A stretch of DNA of 64,000 nt, from positions 1,470,152 to 1,534,151 of the forward strand of contig NW_003314280.1 in assembly GCF_000143415.4 (NCBI RefSeq), in the 5' to 3' direction. Under the pieces are notes generated by a model. That model saw only the letters and a program-made list of their open reading frames with translations. It had not been told where the DNA came from and ran no database searches. The first letter of the stretch is position 1, and each line of letters begins with the position of its first letter. Below are positions 19,206 to 31,879 of this stretch, piece after piece. The position numbers and the translations under genes are program-made. This DNA is from Selaginella moellendorffii. Lineage: Eukaryota; Streptophyta; Lycopodiopsida; Selaginellales; Selaginellaceae.

Positions 19206-19645
19206 TGGTTACCACAGAAGATGAGAGCAATGCAAAATGTGAAAATAATCTAAATAACTCTATTGATTTCTTCTTACGATTATATATGAAATTTAAGAAA
19301 ATAAAAAGTCTATGAACCATTAGTCACTGATGTCTGATAGAATTTTAATTAAATTTTGTTAGAGATAGTAAACATGGATTGTTAACCTATTTTAGTCAAA
19401 CCTGTTATATTACTAATATATATGAGTCGACCCATTGAAATGATTATATGCACTTAAATCCTTTATGAGCATCAACTCTTTTAACAAAGTCTAACATAAT
19501 TTTTACATATCACTGGTTTAATATATAACATAGTATAAAACTTGGGTTTAGACCCAAGCTATATGCAAAACAAAGAATAACACGATGGAAACTAAATTAA
19601 TATTTCAAGTGATTAGCGACACTTCCAACCATTATCCCTCCTATA
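19206..19645. other. AT-rich stretch without recognisable gene
   Basis: Stop-rich in all frames; no repeats or RNA genes were recognised. Confidence 0.5.
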
Positions 19646-19649
19646 TATT

Positions 19650-20720
19650 GCCTTTCCCCTCCAACACTCCTCACCCAACATATGATTACTGCCAGTAGGC
19701 AATTGCCACCCTGGGATGTCATAGAGATTGACATTACTGTACTTGGCAGCAGCCTGATTGACTCTATGCTCTTTGTGCATTTAGTCGGCAAAGCTCATCC
19801 ATTTGTAGCTCTCCCCAAGAATTTGATAAGTTTTGTCAGAGATGAGGCCAAAGTTGCCTTTGAGTTGAGGAGAATGTCGAGGATTGGATTGCCAATCTGG
19901 GAGTTAAATGATAAAAGACTTTGATTTTGGTGTGTTGGTATCCAACTTACAGCTATTCCTTTGAGATTGAACGTGGAAGCTTTTTGTTTGTTGTGGTCGA
20001 GGAGATGAGCTGCGAGTTGAGGAACATAGTGTCCTGTTCCACGTAAATATATATGAATCTTTGAAGAGTTTTAACAAGATTTTGTACACCTGCGTAGCTT
20101 TCACCTGGGGTTGCGTTCTTATACCGGAAATCTTACAAACCAAGTTTGCAAGAACACAACCAGATCTCTCGCTGGTGTAAAAGATCACAAAGAGGTTTGA
20201 AATATAAGAAAACATACATGTCTTCTCGTCATCGTGTTTTTCTACTTTGTGCGAGTAAGCCCATCCAACTCCAACAGGTGCATCCACGAACAACATATTC
20301 GACACTGCCAAGATATCGAAAATAACAAAATCGATCTTTCCACTCTCCAATTCTAACCTTGATGCTCGTTTCTAACAAGCCCATCGGATTTGGGACCTGG
20401 ATGAAAAGGTCCGAGCTCCGTGAAGGCACCAATTCCCACCGATGAACACCCGGGACTTGGACTCAAACCAGGGAGGTTTGTTCGCGGGGAAAAGATCTCG
20501 TACCTCCATTCAGCCAAATCGTCAGGGGCTTGGTATCGTGATTGCTCACAGCCTCCACAAAGTAGTAAAACAGCGCCTTGCTCGAATTCTCGGCATAGTG
20601 CTTGAATGGAACCCATGGCTGGCCTGGAAGATTTGGTCCGAGATGGGAGCTCCAGCGGCTATCTCAAGCAAAACTAAACTGGAGCCTCGCATCGGGGATC
20701 TACAAAGGCATATAAAGGAA
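19650..20720 (-). pseudogene. Decayed serine carboxypeptidase-like gene (tandem copy)
   Basis: Pieces of the neighbouring SCPL gene can be read in the same order: [20 protein letters not shown] and [16 protein letters not shown] (about 20500-20640), [20 protein letters not shown] (about 20390-20460), NMLFVDAPVGVGWAYSHKVE (about 20220-20310), the GESYAGHYVPQ region with the catalytic serine (about 19990-20100), and IGNPILDILLNSKA (about 19860-19900). A frameshift lies between GAPISDQ and PGQP near 20640-20670. Exons for the catalytic Asp and His are missing. It lies immediately 3' of the intact gene, so it arose by tandem duplication and lost its 3' third. Confidence 0.85.
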
Positions 20721-20912
20721 TTTTATCTTCCCATTGGAAAGGAAATGTGTAGGCCCGTTCCAATGGCGGGAATCTTCCAGGCAAAACGAGAACAAACTGT
20801 GTTATCGTGATCGATTAGTCAACGAGTGGAGGAAAACGGTTAGGAGATGATACATGGTTCCATTTTTTTTTTATGAAACCACATCAGAAAAAAAGAATTC
20901 GCGTAGTCATCG

Positions 20913-22927
<2,015 letters not shown>

Positions 22928-23463
22928 TATCAAAATTGGCCGACAGACAACTCTCGACCAAGGAGAGGCTAGAGAGTAAATAAAGGGAAGCGCAGGGAAG
23001 CCAAAAGTTGTCATGAACAAGACGTGATCTAAAAGCCCGCGGTAAAGAACGGCTTTTTTCGTGTGATTTGAGTGGGAGCACAAGATAAACTGCTGGTACG
23101 TTGGTACTACTCCACCAAGTTGCACAACAAGAACGCGGTGAATCCTTTTCATCTTGTAAACGTGAGTAATCGTTACCTCGCAAAATCCTGGGGAGCGAGA
23201 ACGAGCACGTAAAACTATTATTGTTTCCTTGCGTTTTAGGCGATTGCTTCACGAAGCTTGCTCTTGTTGTAACGCCACAATTGGAAAACGAATAATAAAA
23301 GGAAGAAAGGAGCCAGCTTTTTGTGGAAGAATCACACTTTCACCAGAAATTCCCCTCCACTTTGCGCGTTACCGATCCCAAGAACCTTTCGAGGCATGGC
23401 TTTAGAGAATCAACTTAGCATATAGCTCAAAACAGCGTTACAAAAACATCCTCCTTTCAGCCT
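22928..23463. other. Intergenic region between SCPL and RPS15 genes
   Basis: This stretch contains the promoter side of the SCPL gene and the 3' flank of RPS15, both on the minus strand. No further gene was recognised. Confidence 0.6.
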
Positions 23464-24097
<634 letters not shown>

Positions 24098-24287
24098 CGC
24101 TCCTCTCTCTCTCTCCTGTCCGGCGCCTCCGCAACAGAAACCCTAGAAACACCCTAAGTAGCCCCAGCCGTCGAAATTTTACACGGACGATCAGGATCGG
24201 CCCTATATTGTCCCGAACGAACGATTGAGATCAAGGGTTTTCTAGGAATTAGGGTTCTTCCGCGGCGGCGAGGCGAGGGAAAGAGGA
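24098..24287. promoter_or_regulatory. Shared divergent promoter of RPS15 and RPS25
   Basis: Only 190 bases separate the two ribosomal start codons. On the RPS15 side there is AAACCCTAG at about 24130, and on the RPS25 side TTAGGGTT at about 24248, i.e. telo-box elements in mirrored orientation, each close to a 5' UTR. Telo boxes are established elements of plant ribosomal-protein and translation-factor promoters. A pyrimidine-rich tract (tctctctctcctgtcc) just upstream of the RPS15 ATG on the plus strand reads as purine-rich leader in RPS15 mRNA. Confidence 0.8.
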
Positions 24288-24737
24288 ATGGCGCCCAAGA
24301 AGGAGAAGGCCGCGCCCGCTGCGAAGCCCGCCAAGAGCGGCGGCGGTGGCAAGCAAAAGAAGAAGGTAAGCGCCCCCTGCGATCGATTCGATTGATTTCC
24401 AGAGTCTCTTTTTTCTCGGCATTCTAGAAATGGAGCAAGGGGAAGCAAAAGGAGAAGGTCAACAACATGGTCCTCTTCGATCAGGCGACCTTCGATAAGC
24501 TCATGGCGGAGGTTCCCAAGTACAAGCTCATCACTCCATCGGTGCTCTCGGATCGATTGAGGGTGGGTTCTAGAAAATGTTCCAATTCTTTTCTTACTCC
24601 CAACTCGGTGTTTGTTCTGCCAGATAACTGGATCTCTTGCTCGTCGCGCGATCAAGGAGCTCACTGCCAAGGGCGTGATTCGCTCCGTCTCAGTTCACGC
24701 CTCGCAGCAGATCTACACGAGAGCGACTAACACTTGA
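24288..24737 (+). CDS. RPS25: 40S ribosomal protein S25 (eS25)
   Basis: Three exons (24288-24365, 24428-24562, 24624-24737) join to 108 residues. The Lys-rich N-terminus ([19 protein letters not shown]) is followed by [40 protein letters not shown] and [19 protein letters not shown], matching eS25 throughout. In other eukaryotes eS25 lies in the small-subunit head and is needed for some IRES and RAN initiation events. Introns are 61-62 bases. Confidence 0.97.
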
Positions 24738-25281
24738 GCGCTCCGTTGTTTTTGATAAGGAAGAGCTCATCGTGTACTCCATTTTCTTTCTTGATCAAAG
24801 CTAAGTTTTTTTGCGAGATAGATACCATGGTTGGTCAATGTTAGTCAATGGAGGTCAACGTTCTTTGACATTATTGACTAGCTTTATGACGCTAAAGCTG
24901 CTGTCGTGCCATTTCTTAACCTTGTTACAGTAATGCGTATCAAAATTTTCCTTCGAGCCTCTTCACTTTTGACACTACCTTCTCTACAAGCTAAAGCGTT
25001 CTAAAGCACACCAAGCTCTCGACACAAACACTTCCTCTGTGTCCTCTAGCTCTAGACCTACGTAGAAAAGACACTCACCACCATGGTACGAGAACTCACA
25101 GAAACGAAACGAGAGCAAAAAAACACCACAACCTCTCCCTCTCATTGAGCAGTGACTCCTGCAACAACAAAACGTTTCCATCAGTCCACAAACTCCCGCC
25201 TCTCAAAGATCCTAGCAGCTGAGGAAAAAAAAAAGGAAGCAGCGCGCGAGAGAGGGAGAGAAAAGGCCTACTCTTATCACA
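24738..25281. other. Convergent 3' region with W-box-like cluster
   Basis: This is the region between the end of RPS25 and the end of the hnRNP gene. Between 24833 and 24880 five TGAC cores occur on both strands (ggtcaat, agtcaat, ggtcaac, tttgaca, attgact). The right half may include a further 3' exon or the 3' UTR of the minus-strand hnRNP gene. No protein gene was recognised. Confidence 0.5.
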
Positions 25282-26714
25282 TCACTCGTAAAAAAAGTCA
25301 CCTCGTTGTGACTGCCTGCTCGCGGCACCATAGCCTCCGTATGATCCATTCGCACCGCCCTCCGGAGCCGGGGACGACGAAGCCGCCCCCATCCCATACC
25401 CCCCGCCGGGCGTCCCACCGGGAGCAGCGTTTCCATACGCATCGGCCCTCCAAGTGTTCTCCGGGTAGCCACCATACCCGTCACCATAGCCGCCTGCGTT
25501 CCCAGAGGCCGGAGCGTATCCACCACCACCGCCGGCATTGTTGTAGCCACCACCACCACCGCTACTTCGTCCGCCACCGCCGTAGCTCCCGGCGGCACTG
25601 GGAGGGCCACCGTAGCTTCCAGCAGCGGCACCGCCCGGAGGATAGCCACCTTCGCCACCTCCATACCCATAGCCACCGTAGCTCCCACTCCCTGTCGAGC
25701 CCTGTGCCCCTCCAGCATTCCCCCAGCTCGTAGCACCGTAGCCGCTCATGTTACCGCCGTTGCCACCATAGCCAGGAGAGTTTCCTCCATAGCTCGGAGC
25801 CGCGGCCCAGCCAGCGTTCCTCCCAGGGCCGTAAGATCCTGCTCCAGAGCCTGCAGCGTAGCCCGTTCCCGCTCCATATGCTGCTGCTCCAGGAGTGGCC
25901 CCGTAAGGAGCACCGCCACCGTAGCCAGCGTAGCCATATCCATACCCGGCAGCTCCATACCCAGCAGCAGCGTAGGACGGGTACGCGCCCCTTGCTGGTC
26001 CGTAGGCGTAAGGCGCCGCAAATCCCTGTCCGTAGCCAAAGGGACCTCGGGGTCCGGCGTATCCAGCAGTCGGGCTCCGAGCAGCGGCCGAGGCATCCTT
26101 TGGAACCGCTCGCTTCACTTCCACCATCTTGTCCTTGAGCTCGTGGAACGTCTTCTGGAGGACACTGTCCACAGCCTCTTCGGAGTCGAAGGTGATGAAG
26201 CCGAAGCCCCGGGGCCTTTGCGTTGCATGGTCGTACATGACCACGATATCGGTGATGTTGCCAAACTGCTCGAAGTACTGCTTGAACTCCTCCTCTGAGA
26301 CGTTCGGTGCTAGCCCCCCTACAAAAATCTTCTTGGTCCTAGTCGTGCTACTAGCGGGCGAAGTGGCTCCTCCCGGGCCACCCGGCTTGACGGCATTTTG
26401 GTGCTCGTCCCTAGGCACTGCTTTTTTGGCCTCCACCTAAAGAAGAAGACACACTAAGCTACATTGTCTAGGCAGCGGTGAGAGGAGCTTACCAGTTTCC
26501 CATTGATGCTGTGCTTGTCTTGTACAACTCGGTCAGCAACGTCGGGATCCGCAAACACGACGAAGCCAAAGCCGCGGCCACGCCCCGTCGTCCTGTCTTT
26601 CATGATCATCGCCTCCACCACATCGCCATAGCTCTGGAAGTACTCCTTGAGCTTCTCGTCTGTGGTCTCCCAAGACACGCCGCCAACGAAGATCTTTCCC
26701 TGATCGGAATCCAT
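25282..26714 (-). CDS. Two-RRM glycine-rich hnRNP-type RNA-binding protein
   Basis: Two exons (26493-26714 and 25282-26436) join to 458 residues. RRM1 has RNP2 KIFVGGVSW and RNP1 GRGFGFVVF (residues about 7-75). RRM2 has KIFVGGLAP and RNP1 RPRGFGFITF (about 110-185). A long Gly/Tyr/Ala/Ser-rich low-complexity tail follows (for example GYGYAGYGGGAPYG, YGGGGRSSGGGG). This is the plant hnRNP A/B or Musashi-like architecture; members bind nuclear pre-mRNA and mRNA, and such tails favour condensate formation (inference here). The C-terminus reads SRQSQR, then a possible donor GTGACT; the written stop at 25282 may be in an intron, with a further short 3' exon downstream. Confidence 0.93.
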
Positions 26715-27317
26715 CCCCCTCCTCCTCCTGTCCGCCGCTGCCGCGCCGCCGCTGCTGCTACCCGAAGCTTGGCAATCGGAAATACCCTAAGCTACTTCCT
26801 CCCGCGAAGCTCCCAGAACCCAGCAGTGACAGCAGTACCTGGCGGCGATCGCGCGCACCATAGGAGAAGCGCTACCGCTGCTGCTGAGATCGATCGCGGG
26901 GTCGGCCGGCGAGAGCGAGAGCGAGGGCGATGGCGCTGATCGGAGGAGATCCCATGCGACTAGTAAACCCTAGCCCTAATCCGTATAAACGGGGGATTTT
27001 GGCCCGCCCGTACTTCTTGGGCATATTCCCCCAGTCAAACCCGGGTCCGTACCGTCAATCTAACGGCCATATCAAACGGCTACAAAGCACGAGGGCCAGG
27101 CTCGGAGGCCGAGCCTTGTCCCGAGCCTGGCCAGTCACGGGGTTACTAGTCTAACGGCTACACGCACCGCGCTATATAACTAGACGCTCCACGCGAGCTT
27201 GTAAGGTTCTCATAGAGCTGTGATTCTAGCGCAGTGAATTTGCCCTCTTTCCAGAGATTGGATCTTGCTCTCTTTTCCAGAGATTGGATCGATCGACTTC
27301 CCCTAGTGTGCGAAGGA
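26715..27317. promoter_or_regulatory. Divergent intergenic region between hnRNP and phytocyanin genes
   Basis: The hnRNP side has AAACCCTAGCCCTAA at about 26964, a telo-box cluster. The phytocyanin side has TATATAA at about 27173, some 145 bases before the ATG, a plausible TATA box. Between them is a perfect 12-base inverted repeat: GGCCAGGCTCGG at 27094-27105 and CCGAGCCTGGCC at 27121-27132. Several AACGG motifs (MYB-core-like) flank it. Confidence 0.6.
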
Positions 27318-28280
27318 ATGGCAAGGGTAGGGAAGATGATCCTTGCCGCGGCGATGGCTGTGCTGTGCTGCTGCTCGGTCGCGTCGGCGACGAGGTACAT
27401 TGTCGGCGATGAGGTGGGATGGAGTGATCCCAGCATGAGCAATGTGAGCTACGCGGATTGGGCGCTCAAGCATCGCTTCCACGTCGGGGATTCGCTGGGT
27501 ATGGATCTCTTGTCTTGCTGCCCTAACCCTCCCCGTCACTCTTCCTCGGCATTCCTCTTCCTTGCGGCACTCTGCGGCCTGCTTCTCAAAATCTTTCCAT
27601 CGCTGCTCGCCGCGGCGCTTGCTAAAGCGTGAGATTGATTGGATTTTGGATGGATTGGAACAAGGATTGTGCTCGATAGGGTGATTGTCGCTTGAAATAT
27701 CATTTGGATGTCCTTGATCGCGAGCTCTAGCATCTTGTTTGCGTGGTGTGATGATCATCTTGCATGGCTTGTAGCGATTGAATGGCTGCTTCGCTTGTGT
27801 GCTCGAAATGGGGCTTGGATTTCTACAACCGCGAGCTCTAACACACTGTTTCTTGCAGTGTTCAAGTACCCATCCGATGCTCACACGGTACTCAAGGTGA
27901 ATCGCCAGGATTTCGAGGCGTGCCACAACTCCAATCCCATGGCGAGCTACAAGGACGGCGAGAGCATCGTCCATCTCTCCTCCGCGGGGCCTCACTGGTT
28001 CATCTGCGGGGAGACGAGCCACTGCAACCAGGGCCAGAAGTTCGGGATCATGGTGGTGGAGCGCCGCGGGCGCCACAGCCGGGCTCCATCGCCATCGCCG
28101 GCGCCGGCTCCATCCGCTGGCGGGGAGGTGATGCCGGCGCCAGTGGGAGCGTCGGACGAGATCTCGCCCGCTTCTTCGCCCGGAGGAGCGCCAGCAATCG
28201 CTCCAGCCGCCGGTGGCGCCACCATGACTCGTGTCTTCGCGGGCTCTTCGCTGCTCGTGATTGTCGCGGCCCTGATATGA
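27318..28280 (+). CDS. Phytocyanin (blue-copper-type, GPI-anchored)
   Basis: Two exons (27318-27498 and 27859-28280) join to 200 residues. A signal peptide (MILAAAMAVLCCCSVASA) precedes a plastocyanin-like domain: RYIVGDEVGWSDPS, YADWALKHRFHVGDSLVFKY, then FICGETSHCNQGQKFGI. This last block supplies Cys, His and a Gln at the axial position, as in stellacyanins, rather than Met. The fold's disulfide cysteines are in EACHNSNP and SHC. A Pro/Ser/Ala-rich linker (SRAPSPSPAPAPS) and a hydrophobic C-terminus fit GPI attachment at the outer plasma membrane. The first copper His is probably in LKHRFH. Fragments of exon 1 plus its intron recur three times downstream in chimeric repeats. Confidence 0.92.
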
Positions 28281-28855
28281 TCTGATCGATCGATCGTTCG
28301 ACTGGAAGGAAGAAGGAAGGGATGGTGGAAGAAGAGTTTTTTTACTACTGGCGGTGTAAATACCACGATCGACAAGGAGGGGGAGAGCGAAGCGAGCATT
28401 GGATTGATTGATTCATATTCACATTTGATAGTATGCCTTAGATTTCTTATGTCCTTTTTGGTTTAAGTCAATGAGTAAAATCTGCTTTAGTCCTTTAACC
28501 CTTAACTTTATTTATTTTTTAAACCCGTAAACTTATTCTCAAACCCTTTCTGGAGTTTCATGCTGCGAACATAGACTTCGCTGCGACATCTTCGAAGATC
28601 TGGCGAAGAAAAGTGTGTTCCATCCAGGCAGCCTTGATGCTGCTTCTCTTGAGGATTTCATTGCAAGATCCTGCAAGAACAGAAGGAAGCGTTACCCCTA
28701 GCATTTCAAGAGAAGAGAAAATCCATTATCTACCATATTGCTTTGAAGATTCTATCCAACATATGAAGCATATTCTTAATTATAAGTTGAGCTTTATTTA
28801 ATTATTATGCATTTTACTTAGCTGAGACAAAAAGAAATTTTCAGAGGACACAAAT
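28281..28855. other. Intergenic region after phytocyanin
   Basis: 3' flank of the phytocyanin gene followed by AT-richer sequence. A short frame at 28613-28801 has no recognisable motif. The right end (from about 28800) is the 3' flank of the extensin-like gene and is repeated at 41330. Confidence 0.5.
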
Positions 28856-29888
28856 TTACTCTTTACTGTAGGTTGGTGATGGTGGCGGTGGAGATTGGTA
28901 CCAGTAGAGTGGTGGCGATGGTGGAGGTGGGGATTTGCGGTGGTGGTGATGTGGTGGCGGGGATTTTTCGCATGGTGGTGGGGATTTGTACTCATATGGT
29001 GGTGGTGGTGGCGACTCATATTTATACGGTGGCGATGGAGGTGGAGACTGGGGTGGTGGTGGAGATGTATACTTGTATGGAGCTGGCAATGGTGTACATC
29101 TCTCACATTTTGGTGGTGGTGGTGGTGGCGACTCATATTTATACGGTGGCAATGGAGGTGGAGACAGGGGTGGTGGTGGAGATGTATACTTGTGTGGAGC
29201 TGGCGATGGTGTACATTTATACGGTGGCGATGGAGGTGGAGACTGGGGTGGTGGTGGAGATGTATACTTGTATGAAGCTGGCGATGGTGTACATTTCTCA
29301 CATTTTGGTGGGGGTGGCGGTGGGGATTTCTCACATTTTGGCAGTGGTGGTGGTGGAGACTTCTCACATTTCGGTGGTAGTGGTGGTGGCGGAGACTTGG
29401 GTGGCGGTGGAGACTTCTCGCATTTCGGTGGTGGTGGTGGCGGCGGAGACTTGGGTGGCTGGGGAGGTGGGTGGTGGCGGGGATTTTTCGCATGGTGGTG
29501 GGGATTTGTACTCATATGGTGGTGGTGGTGGAGACTTGTAATGGTAAGGAGGTGGTGGCGATTCAACTGGCGGTGGTGGAGATTTGTGATGGTGTGGTGG
29601 CGACTCAACCGGCGGTGGTGGTGATTCAACCGGTGGTGGTGGGGATTTGTAACAATAAGGAGGTGCATTAGGAGGGCACAAACGATTTGGAAACCACCAG
29701 GGCCTTCTCAGCCATGGCCTCCAACAGAAGAAATCGACCGTGCTCTTGGGAATTCTAAAGCCAAAGTTCTTGGCATCTCCAAAAGCCCCTGCATTTCGAT
29801 CCAAAACCTCCTGAGATCCATCACAACTGACAGTAGAAACCAGGAGAAGCAGCAAAAGCATGCTGCATGACTTGAGGAAAATCATCAC
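28856..29888 (-). pseudogene. Extensin-like Pro-rich protein gene, copy 1, frameshifted
   Basis: The gene starts at 29888 with a signal peptide (MMIFLKSCSMLLLLLLVSTV). A 60-residue N-terminal region (DRNAGAFGDAKNFGF, then WRPWLRRPWWFPNRLCPP) precedes Ser-Pro3-5 repeats with Tyr and Lys (YKSPPPP, VESPPPP, HHHKSPPPP). At about 29470 the frame is lost; in another frame the same kind of repeat runs on to 28856 (KCEKSPPPPPPKCEKCTPSP, KYTSPPPPQSPPPSPPYKYE), ending PSPTYSKE. The Ser-Pro blocks are hydroxylated and glycosylated in cell-wall extensins, and Tyr gives crosslinks. Cys in KCEKC is unusual for extensins. The shift coincides with a 61-base exact duplication (28951-29011 and 29471-29531). 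If a sequencing error were responsible, the gene would be intact. Confidence 0.8.
28951..29531. repeat. 61-base direct repeat inside extensin-like gene
   Basis: The same 61 bases occur at 28951-29011 and at 29471-29531 (start gtggtggcggggat, end ggtggtggtggtgg) without mismatch. The flanks differ. The left copy sits near the 3' end of the gene, the right copy in the middle, exactly where the reading frame breaks. Confidence 0.9.
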
Positions 29889-29989
29889 GTTCTCGATAGA
29901 GAACCAAGATCACTGGAAAGAGAGACCTTTTCTGTGATGCTACAAAAATTTCCAGGTTATAAAGCCTAGCACCTTGTCTTGGAACCAAC

Positions 29990-30850
29990 TGCTTTCAAAA
30001 TAGTAATGCTTTAGAAATTGATGGCTCTGGGCTAACTAACCAGTGTTTAATGTTTAGCAAAAGATTTGCAACGCGCGCCCATTTTCTCATTTGATTAGCA
30101 AGGGCTCCCTGGTGGACATCTTGAGCAGAGTAGGCGATCGCGGCAGCTCGTCCAGTGCTCGCTGGTGTGCAAGTGATGGCGGGAGCTGCGCTGGGCTGTC
30201 TCTCGCCTCCACTCTGACTTCGAGGTGAGTAGAGGAGCTGAGGGACGCTGGACAACATTTTCCAGTGAGCATCCGGCTGCGTTCCGAGGATTTGAGCACA
30301 GCTTACTTTTACAACTCTTGTGTTGTTGACAAGCGATGCGACAATCTTCGTAAGATGGCGCTAATTGGACACTGGAAGCCATTGCCAAGCTCTCTCAGTT
30401 CTCACCTCTGGTCCCGATGCTCGCCCTCCACCGTTTTAACAGCGAACACAAGATGACCTCTTATCTAATTTGTTTGGCAACCTAGAGACTCTCCGGTTTT
30501 TTCCTTTTCTTTCTTGCTGATCGATCTGTGTTGCAGTCATTCGTGCCTGGAGGTGTCAAGGATGTGACTGTTCATCTCTACGTAAGATCCCACACCGCCC
30601 AACGTGATGGTTCTCAAGGATTTACTTGGAGTTCGTCAAGTCGAAGAGATCGTGATTCACTGCAGCCAAGCTGTGGCGAACTGGGGACTGCTGGCGCTGA
30701 AGCCAGGCTACGAATGCTTCTGGGTGCTGTTCGACTTGCTCGTCGCATTTCTTTCGCACGAGAGAAACGGCATCACTGGCTCTATTAGTGGCGATGCGTG
30801 ACCTTTGTCAAGTTTTTATTGAACATCAACGTCATGACTAGCCTGGTATA
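29990..30850 (+). pseudogene. LRR-like gene fragments, leading copy
   Basis: Two plus-strand segments match the family seen at 36230-37590. The first (about 30290-30480) reads YNSCVVDKRCDNLRKMALIG. The second (about 30535-30800), after a splice-like acceptor ttgcag, reads DLLGVRQVEEIVIHCSQAVA and ANWGLLALKPGYECF. Leucine spacing suggests a leucine-rich or F-box/LRR-related protein, but I cannot name it. The frame is interrupted near 30560, where bases present in the paralog (ACCAAGCGCA at about 42665) are missing. This segment is the left edge of the first tandem unit and is repeated at 42230-42930. Confidence 0.45.
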
Positions 30851-30859
30851 TTTGTAACA

Positions 30860-31215
30860 CCTCGAGCCGCCGTTGATGCTGTAGGTGACAACGCGCTCAT
30901 GTCGCCATGAAGCGCCGGGCCTGCTCGAGATCGCACAAGCCATCGATCAGAGCTGGTTGTAAGTCGCCACGTCGGGGGATGGAGCAATCCCAGCATGGGC
31001 AATGTGAGCTACGCGGATTGGGCGCTCGCTTCCACGTCAGGGATTCTTCTCTTCCATCGCTCTTCCTCTTTCCTCGCCATTCGTCCTCCTTGCGGCGCTC
31101 TGCGGCCTGCTTGTCGAAGTCTTTCCATTGCTGCGATGGAAATGCGAGCAGTGTGTGAGATTGGATGGATTGGAACAAGGGATTTGCTCGATCGAGTTTG
31201 AAATATCACTCGGAT
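30860..31215 (+). pseudogene. PPR/phytocyanin chimeric scrap, unit 1
   Basis: About 110 bases (30868-30985) match the minus strand of the P-class PPR gene around 61815-61945 (ctcatgtcgccatg, tcgatcagMg, ttgtaagtc). They are joined at cgtcggggg/atggag to the plus strand of phytocyanin exon 1 (ATCCCAGCATG, GTGAGCTACGCGGATTGGGC), continuing into its intron. No frame is open across the join. Two sister copies lie at 42950 and 53490. Both source genes are in this window. Confidence 0.85.
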
Positions 31216-31239
31216 GACAATCAATGTTTAATTTCCCAA

Positions 31240-31735
31240 GGTATAATGGGAATTTGAATTCTCAGCGTTGGAATTTTTAGGAGCGTTGGATTTGGAGCAT
31301 CGCTCCACTTTGCCGCAAGAGAATTTGCAAAGCTATAAGAGGTACGTTAGCTTGCTGTCGTTTGCTTCCCTCAAGATCAGACCCCGAGCAGGGATTAGAA
31401 GAACGAGATGGGAAGAGGGGATTAGAGGAACGAGAAGAACAGGGACTGGGCCTGGAGCAACGGGTAGAACACGTTGAAGGCCTGTTGCAACAAGAAGAAG
31501 AACAGGTTGAAGGCCTGTTGCAACAAGAAGAAGAACAGGTTGAAGGCCTCGAGGGCGATCAAGGGCTGGAAGCAAAAGGACTGGAATCTGATGGAGCAGA
31601 AAAACAACGAGAAGAAGAACAGGTTCAAGACCTCAAGGGCAATCAAGGGCTGGAAGCTGATGGAGCAGAGGTTCATGGCACAGGAGGGTGTGTTGACATT
31701 GTCAAAAGATACCGAGTGGAGTATCAATAGATGAA
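31240..31735 (+). other. Acidic Glu/Gly/Gln-repeat ORF, unit 1
   Basis: A frame open at about 31362-31730 encodes an acidic, charged repeat protein (GLEERDGKRGLEEREEQGLG; LLQQEEEQVEG twice). The 33-base unit is tandemly repeated at 31473-31505 and 31506-31538; the sister units at 48238 and 54111 have it once. The expansion is a multiple of three and keeps the frame. No family is recognised, and the sequence could be a non-coding purine-rich repeat read by chance. Confidence 0.3.
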
Positions 31736-31876
31736 GCAATACACTGGAAGCTAGCAATTGTTGATCTGCTCAGATCTCCAGGAATCACGCAACAATCAGA
31801 AATAGCTTGTATATAGAGCATGAAAGACTCATGAATATATACTTGTTTTTTATCTTTATGGTATCAGAGTGCAGGT
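31691..31876 (+). mobile_element. LTR-like segment with Copia-type primer binding site, unit 1
   Basis: A segment starting TGTTGACATT after a purine tract (aggaggg) ends just before TGGTATCAGAGTGCAGG at 31859, which resembles the initiator-tRNA-Met primer binding site of plant Copia elements. The same arrangement occurs at 48415-48600 and 54291-54475, so it is a fixed part of the tandem unit. No matching second LTR or pol gene is visible; it is a solo or truncated LTR plus leader. Confidence 0.4.
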
Positions 31877-31879
31877 TTA

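Noticed and set aside
25152-25733. Plus-strand His/Arg/Ser-rich frame of 193 codons
   Set aside because: Antisense to the Gly-rich tail of the hnRNP gene.
27303-28076. A 257-codon minus-strand frame opposite the phytocyanin gene
   Set aside because: It spans the phytocyanin intron and exons in antisense and has no recognisable domain.
28873-29624. Plus-strand Gly/Trp/Val-rich frames resembling glycine-rich cell-wall proteins
   Set aside because: They are reverse-strand readings of Ser-Pro-rich extensin repeats; no signal peptide or natural start is present.
28895-29888. Possible CRISPR-like or satellite array in the extensin region
   Set aside because: The periodicity comes from degenerate Ser-Pro codons of a protein repeat; there are no constant-length repeats with unique spacers, and this is a plant nuclear region.
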